Source: Streptomyces sp. GESEQ-4
Lineage (GTDB): Bacteria > Actinomycetota > Actinomycetes > Streptomycetales > Streptomycetaceae
Assembly (NCBI RefSeq): GCF_017948455.1
Contig: NZ_JAFFSU010000003.1
Span: 310,001-374,000 of the forward strand
DNA length: 64,000 nucleotides
Reading direction: 5' to 3'
Each line of letters starts with the position of its first letter. The first letter of the stretch is position 1. Below are positions 63,159-64,000 of this stretch, in pieces. The notes below the pieces were generated by a model. The model was not told where the DNA came from and ran no database searches. It saw only the letters and a program-made list of their open reading frames with translations. Position numbers and translations under genes: made by a program.

Positions 63159-64000
63159 AGCAGTTGGTACGTCCGTCCCGGCTGGCACCCGGCGCCCGCG
63201 TGGCCGTCGTCGCGCCCAGCGGACCCGTGGCCGAGGAACGACTGCAGGCCGGACTCGACGTGTTGCGCGGCTGGGACCTCGAACCGGTCGTCGCACCCCA
63301 TGTCCTCGGCCGGCACGGCGAGTTGGACTACCTCGCGGGCACCGACGCGCAGCGGGCCGCCGATCTGCAGAACGCCTGGTGCGATCCGTCCGTCGACGCC
63401 GTGCTGTGCGCCCGCGGCGGCTACGGCGCGCTGCGGATGGTCAACCTGCTGGACTGGGACGCGATGCGCGCGGCCGGGCCGAAGGTGTTCGTGGGCTTCA
63501 GCGACATCACCGCGCTGCACGAGGCGTTCGCCGTGCGGCTGGGGCTGGTCACGCTGTACGGGCCGACGGCCGCGGGCGCCGACTTCACCAAGAACGCCCG
63601 GGCCCAGGAGCACCTGAGGGCGACCCTCCTCGCCCCCGAGACGGTCCGCATCATCGAGTCGCGGGGCAGCGCTCTGGTCCCCGGGCGGGCGCGTGGCGTC
63701 ACCTACGGAGGCTGTCTCTGCCTCCTCGTGTCCGACCTCGGCTCACCCCACGCCCGCACCGACGCTCGCGGCGGACTGCTGATGATCGAGGACGTCGGCG
63801 AGCAGCCGTACCGGATCGACCGGATGCTGACCCAACTCCTGCGCGCGGAACGGCTCGACGGCGTCACCGGGATCGCGCTCGGCTCGTGGAACGAATGCGG
63901 TGCCTACGACGCACTGCGCGCCGTGTTCGCCGACCGGCTCGGCGGACTGGGCATCCCGGTCATGGAGGAGTTCGGGTTCGGCCACTGTGACGGGGCGTTG
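63155..64000 (+). CDS. S66-family LD-carboxypeptidase (LdcA/MccF-like), 3' end outside the window
   Basis: The first 282 residues are present with no stop before base 64000. Muramoyltetrapeptide LD-carboxypeptidases remove the terminal D-Ala from the murein tetrapeptide during wall recycling. The catalytic serine is Ser116 in VGFSDITAL, the glutamate Glu212 in LLMIEDVGEQPYRIDRML, and the histidine His277 in FGFGHCDG. The GTG start overlaps the S9 peptidase stop by four bases. MccF-type relatives instead cleave toxic peptide conjugates, so that remains an alternative. Confidence 0.93.
   Translation, partial: MKQLVRPSRLAPGARVAVVAPSGPVAEERLQAGLDVLRGWDLEPVVAPHVLGRHGELDYLAGTDAQRAADLQNAWCDPSVDAVLCARGGYGALRMVNLLDWDAMRAAGPKVFVGFSDITALHEAFAVRLGLVTLYGPTAAGADFTKNARAQEHLRATLLAPETVRIIESRGSALVPGRARGVTYGGCLCLLVSDLGSPHARTDARGGLLMIEDVGEQPYRIDRMLTQLLRAERLDGVTGIALGSWNECGAYDALRAVFADRLGGLGIPVMEEFGFGHCDGAL

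Overview
The window is high-GC actinobacterial DNA and almost certainly comes from a Streptomyces chromosome. The evidence is G/C-rich third codon positions, GTG starts, four-base stop/start overlaps, TTA as a very rare codon, and several gene groups that I recognise from S. coelicolor (glcP beside a solitary ilvC; pssA-psd-methylsuccinyl-CoA dehydrogenase-...-ccr-TetR-3HBDH). I saw no tRNA, rRNA, CRISPR array or replication origin.

Bases 1-23,436 look like accessory or arm-type DNA: many small one-component regulators (MmyB-like XRE, HxlR, a LuxR-type ATPase regulator, a truncated ECF sigma factor, two MarR-like), single enzymes, and gene debris. The debris is the tail of a short-chain dehydrogenase, an IS5-type element whose transposase carries two reading-frame lesions that cancel, a headless and tailless 2,3-dihydroxybenzoate-AMP ligase, and the first 28 codons of another transposase. 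Intact genes in this part are a glucose permease (glcP), ketol-acid reductoisomerase (ilvC), a VioB/RebD-type ferritin-like protein, an LtrA membrane protein, an ADP-ribosylglycohydrolase and glycerate kinase.

Bases 23,512-29,695 hold a PucR-type regulator divergent from a five-gene branched-chain-amino-acid-type ABC transporter operon (livF, livG, livH, livM, substrate-binding lipoprotein). A good palindrome lies between them. Bases 29,703-40,720 are core metabolism read leftwards: 3-hydroxyacyl-CoA dehydrogenase (double length), a TetR regulator, and the ethylmalonyl-CoA pathway genes ccr, ecm/meaA, mcl, mch and mcd. Together these turn acetyl-CoA-derived crotonyl-CoA plus CO2 into glyoxylate and propionyl-CoA or methylmalonyl-CoA precursors. 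The phospholipid genes psd and pssA follow.

Bases 41,092-51,165 contain a HEAT-repeat protein with a TTA (bldA-type) codon, a secreted TAP-family peptidase, a radical-SAM protein of the Rv2578c/SplB type with a LexA-like box at its promoter, an SRPBCC protein, a drug-efflux permease fused to three carboxypeptidase-regulatory-like domains, a PAS-GAF-SpoIIE-HATPase regulator and a methyltransferase. Bases 51,173-56,391 are a histidine kinase/response regulator pair divergent from a MacB/FtsX-type ABC exporter. Bases 56,404-59,029 carry a second MmyB-like regulator divergent from a small tautomerase and a secreted M1 peptidase. Bases 59,104-64,000 are a tightly overlapped peptidase operon (DppA-type D-aminopeptidase, M20, S9, S66 LD-carboxypeptidase, the last cut by the window end) that suggests cell-wall or D-amino-acid peptide recycling.
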